A DNA stretch of 10,166 bases from contig JAAZAH010000402.1 in assembly GCA_012514415.1 (NCBI GenBank), positions 1 to 10,166 of the forward strand, read 5' to 3'. The translations under genes and the position numbers were made by a program. Source of the stretch: Sandaracinaceae bacterium. Its GTDB lineage: Bacteria > Myxococcota_A > Polyangia > Polyangiales > Houyiibacteriaceae. Shown here piece by piece: positions 7,908-10,166 of this stretch. Every line of letters begins with the position of its first letter. Position 1 is the first letter of the stretch. The notes below the pieces were generated by a model, which was not told the DNA's origin, made no database searches, and saw only the letters and a list, made by a program, of their open reading frames with translations.

Positions 7908-9308
7908 ATGACGAATACGAATACGAGACGCGAGCGGAAGCTTTTCGGGACCGATGGCATCCGGGGGCTCGCCAACAGCGGCATGATGAGTCCCGAGATC
8001 GCCTTCCGCCTCGGCATGGCCGTGACCTATCGCATCCGACGCGAGCATACACGTGTGCCCCGAATCGTGGTGGGGAAGGACACGAGGCTGAGCGGCTATC
8101 TCTTTGAGTCGGCGCTCGCGAGCGGGATCTGTGCAATGGGAGGCAAGGTCCTCCTCTCCGGTCCGCTACCCACGCCCGCAATCGCACATCTTACCGCGAG
8201 CATGCGCGCGGACGCCGGCTTCGTGATCAGTGCTTCACATAACCCGTTCCAAGACAACGGGATCAAGATCTTCGGCGCCGACGGCTTCAAGCTCCCCGAC
8301 GAGCTCGAGCTCGAACTCGAAGCGCTCATCGAGAGCGAACTCCTCGATTATGGGCGGCCGACCGAGCTCGAAATTGGACGCGCCGAACGCCTCGACGACG
8401 CCCCAGGGCGCTACATCTCGGCCGTCAAAAATTCGTTCCCATCTCGCCTCTCACTCGAAGGCTTGAAGGTCGTCGTCGACGCCGCCAACGGCGCCGCCTA
8501 TCGCACGGCCCCGCTCGTCTTCTCGGAGCTCGGCGCCGAGGTTATCGCCATCGGAAACACACCGAATGGTCGGAATATCAACGACGGCTGCGGTGCGCTC
8601 CATCCCGAATACGCCGCGGAGAAGATCCTCGAGCATGGGGCCGATATCGGGATCGCTCTCGACGGAGATGCGGATCGGGTGATCGTGATCGATGAGCGCG
8701 GAAATACGGTCGACGGCGACGCGATCATGGCCCTCTGTGCGAAGAAGATGATCCGCGAGCGCCGCCTCAAAAAACGCACCCTCGTTGCGACGGTGATGAG
8801 CAATCTCGGGCTCGAACACGCCATGCTCCGCGAGGGCGGAAAGCTACTCCGCTGCGACGTGGGCGACCGCTACGTCGTCGAAACGATGCGAAAGCGCGGC
8901 CTCAATCTGGGTGGGGAGCAGAGCGGGCATTTGATCTTTCTCGATCATGCAACCACCGGCGATGGGCTCGTCGGCGCGCTCCAGGTGATGTCCGTGATGG
9001 TTGAGGAGGAGCGCCCCATCTCGGAGCTCGCCGGCGAAGCGCTCGACCGCGTGCCTCAGATCCTCGTCAACCGCAGCCTCCCCGAGCGCCGGCCGCTCGA
9101 AGAAATGGCGCGGACGCGGCGAGCGATAAAGAGCGCAGAAGAACGACTCGGAGATGAGGGGCGCGTCCTCGTCCGCTGGAGTGGAACCGAGACAAAGCTC
9201 CGCGTAATGATCGAGGGACCGTCCAAAGCGCTCATCGAAGAGCTGGCTCACGAGATCGCCGATGAAGCCGAGCGCGAACTCGGAGAGCTGATCCCACTGG
9301 CACTTTAG
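7908..9308 (+). CDS. glmM: Phosphoglucosamine mutase GlmM
   Basis: GlmM converts glucosamine-6-phosphate to glucosamine-1-phosphate in the cytoplasm, the step before GlmU makes UDP-GlcNAc for peptidoglycan and LPS. The 466-residue product is full length for the alpha-D-phosphohexomutase family (E. coli GlmM has 445). Signatures are in order: FGTDGIRG at 13-20, the active-site loop ISASHNP with the phosphoserine Ser110, the Mg2+-binding loop DGDADR at 252-257, the sugar-binding GEQSGH at 336-341 and the phosphate-binding RWSGTE at 423-428. GEQSGH and the GTDGIRG start favour GlmM over phosphoglucomutase or phosphomannomutase. The ATG at 7908 has only a weak GAG upstream, but it leaves the usual short lead before FGTDGIRG. 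The gene stands alone after a 133-base gap, not in the common ftsH-folP-glmM order. I see no terminator or clear promoter in that gap. Confidence 0.97.
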   Translation: MTNTNTRRERKLFGTDGIRGLANSGMMSPEIAFRLGMAVTYRIRREHTRVPRIVVGKDTRLSGYLFESALASGICAMGGKVLLSGPLPTPAIAHLTASMRADAGFVISASHNPFQDNGIKIFGADGFKLPDELELELEALIESELLDYGRPTELEIGRAERLDDAPGRYISAVKNSFPSRLSLEGLKVVVDAANGAAYRTAPLVFSELGAEVIAIGNTPNGRNINDGCGALHPEYAAEKILEHGADIGIALDGDADRVIVIDERGNTVDGDAIMALCAKKMIRERRLKKRTLVATVMSNLGLEHAMLREGGKLLRCDVGDRYVVETMRKRGLNLGGEQSGHLIFLDHATTGDGLVGALQVMSVMVEEERPISELAGEALDRVPQILVNRSLPERRPLEEMARTRRAIKSAEERLGDEGRVLVRWSGTETKLRVMIEGPSKALIEELAHEIADEAERELGELIPLAL

Positions 9309-9367
9309 AACGCGATCCGAATCGTCCGTTCAATCGGCACATTCCGCGCCAGCCGTCACGAACGCCG

Positions 9368-9396
9368 TTGATTTGACGAGCCCGCCCGTCTATCCT
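9368..9396 (+). promoter_or_regulatory. Candidate sigma70-type promoter upstream of the catalase gene
   Basis: TTGATT (9368-9373) and TATCCT (9391-9396) are separated by exactly 17 bases, the optimum for a housekeeping promoter, and sit about 50 bases ahead of the catalase ATG. The -10 box matches TATAAT at four of six positions and the -35 box matches TTGACA at four of six. No OxyR or PerR box was recognised nearby. This is a pattern match only. Confidence 0.4.
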
Positions 9397-9432
9397 CCGG
9401 AGCGGGGGAGCCGTTCCCTCACATTCAGCGTT

Positions 9433-9440
9433 AGAGGGGG
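9433..9440 (+). promoter_or_regulatory. Shine-Dalgarno of the catalase gene
   Basis: AGAGGGGG contains a GAGG core 7 bases before the ATG at 9445. It fixes that start and suggests strong translation, in contrast to the weak site ahead of glmM. Confidence 0.7.
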
Positions 9441-9444
9441 CTTC

Positions 9445-10166
9445 ATGTCGTCCGATTCCGATCGTAACGAGCCGACCAAGAGACATTCCAAACTCACGAC
9501 CGCCGCTGGGGCACCTGTCGTCGACAATCAGAATGCGATGACGGCAGGGGCGCGCGGTCCCGTGCTCCTTCAGGACGTCTGGCTTCTCGAGAAACTCGCC
9601 CATCTCAACCGCGAGATCATCCCCGAAAGGCGAATGCATGCCAAGGGCTCTGGAGCCTTCGGTACCTTCACTGTGACGCACGACATCACGCGATACACTC
9701 GCGCTGATCTTTTCAGTGAAATCGGAAAAACAACGGAGGTCTTTGCGCGCTTCACAACGGTAGCGGGAGAGCGAGGCGCCGCCGATGCCGAGCGGGATAT
9801 CCGCGGTTTTGCGGTCAAATTCTATACGTCACAGGGCATTTGGGATCTTGTCGGCAACAACACTCCTGTTTTCTTTGTTCGGGATCCTCTAAAATTTCCC
9901 GACCTTAACAAAGCGGTCAAACGCGATCCGCGCACCAACCTCCGTAACGCAACGAACAATTGGGATTTTTGGACAAGCCTTCCGGAAGCCCTGCATCAAG
10001 TCACAATCGTGATGAGTGATCGCGGTATCCCCGCGAGCTATCGACATATGCACGGGTTTGGCTCGCATACCTTCTCATTCATCAATCACGACAATGAGCG
10101 TTTCTGGGTCAAGTTTCATTTCCGAACGCAGCAGGGGATCAAGAACCTGACCGACGCTGAGGCCGA
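9445..10166 (+). CDS. katA: Monofunctional heme catalase, N-terminal 240 residues (3' end outside window)
   Basis: The frame is open from the ATG at 9445 to the window end (240 complete codons), so about half of a usual 480-500 residue small-subunit catalase is present. It decomposes hydrogen peroxide to water and oxygen in the cytoplasm. The start region (LTTAAGAPVVDNQN) and PERRMHAKGSGAFG are typical of clade 3 catalases; His65 is the distal catalytic histidine and Asn138 in GNNTPVFF the catalytic asparagine, with the 73-residue spacing seen in known catalases. RDIRGFAVKFYT, NNWDFW, MSDRGIP and YRHMHGFGSHTFSF are further family blocks. The proximal tyrosine ligand lies beyond the window. 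No signal peptide is seen. Base composition is clearly lower in GC than the upstream genes. The katA symbol is by family; orthology to a named katA cannot be shown from half a protein. Confidence 0.96.
   Translation, partial: MSSDSDRNEPTKRHSKLTTAAGAPVVDNQNAMTAGARGPVLLQDVWLLEKLAHLNREIIPERRMHAKGSGAFGTFTVTHDITRYTRADLFSEIGKTTEVFARFTTVAGERGAADAERDIRGFAVKFYTSQGIWDLVGNNTPVFFVRDPLKFPDLNKAVKRDPRTNLRNATNNWDFWTSLPEALHQVTIVMSDRGIPASYRHMHGFGSHTFSFINHDNERFWVKFHFRTQQGIKNLTDAEA

Noticed and set aside
8280..8345. Leu/Glu-repeat segment in GlmM as a possible inserted repeat
   Set aside because: It falls at the variable helix between family blocks, the total length is normal, and all catalytic motifs are intact.
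9403..9425. Small hairpin (GGGGA/TTCCC) ahead of the catalase gene
   Set aside because: The stem is only about five pairs with no following T run, so it is not supported as a terminator or a riboswitch.

Overview
The window reads as a compact chromosomal segment of a GC-rich, didermic (outer-membrane-bearing) bacterium. The Omp85 barrel, the TamB-like protein and the predicted lipoprotein signal all require an outer membrane. Codon use (CTC, ATC and GAG heavy) and the lipoprotein form of the Omp85 protein fit a Myxococcota/Bradymonadota-type lineage, but that placement is inference: the window holds no rRNA or tRNA gene.

All five recognisable genes are on the + strand. (1) Bases 1-990 hold the 3' part of a gene for an alpha-helical, HEAT-like protein that ends in a short beta-rich domain. 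(2) Bases 987-3224 encode a TamA/BamA-type Omp85 protein with POTRA domains, a barrel and a predicted lipobox, overlapping the first gene by 4 bases (GTGA). (3) Bases 3224-7774 encode a 1516-residue TamB/AsmA-like protein that overlaps the previous stop by one base (TGATG) and has a strong Shine-Dalgarno inside the upstream gene. These three look like one translationally coupled operon for moving lipids or proteins between the inner and outer membranes. (4) After a 133-base gap, 7908-9308 encodes phosphoglucosamine mutase GlmM, which supplies glucosamine-1-phosphate for peptidoglycan and LPS precursors. (5) After a 136-base gap with a plausible sigma70-type promoter, 9445 to the window end encodes the N-terminal half of a heme catalase.

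Functionally, four of the five genes can be assigned: envelope biogenesis (TamA, TamB, GlmM) and peroxide defence (catalase). I found no mobile element, CRISPR array, RNA gene or obvious defence system, and no clear case for a wholly new system. The points most worth a second look are the lipoprotein-type TamA (TamL-like), its tight coupling to an unrecognised helical-repeat gene, the cysteine- and lysine-containing insertion in its first POTRA region with adjacent homopolymer runs, and the clearly lower GC of the catalase gene.
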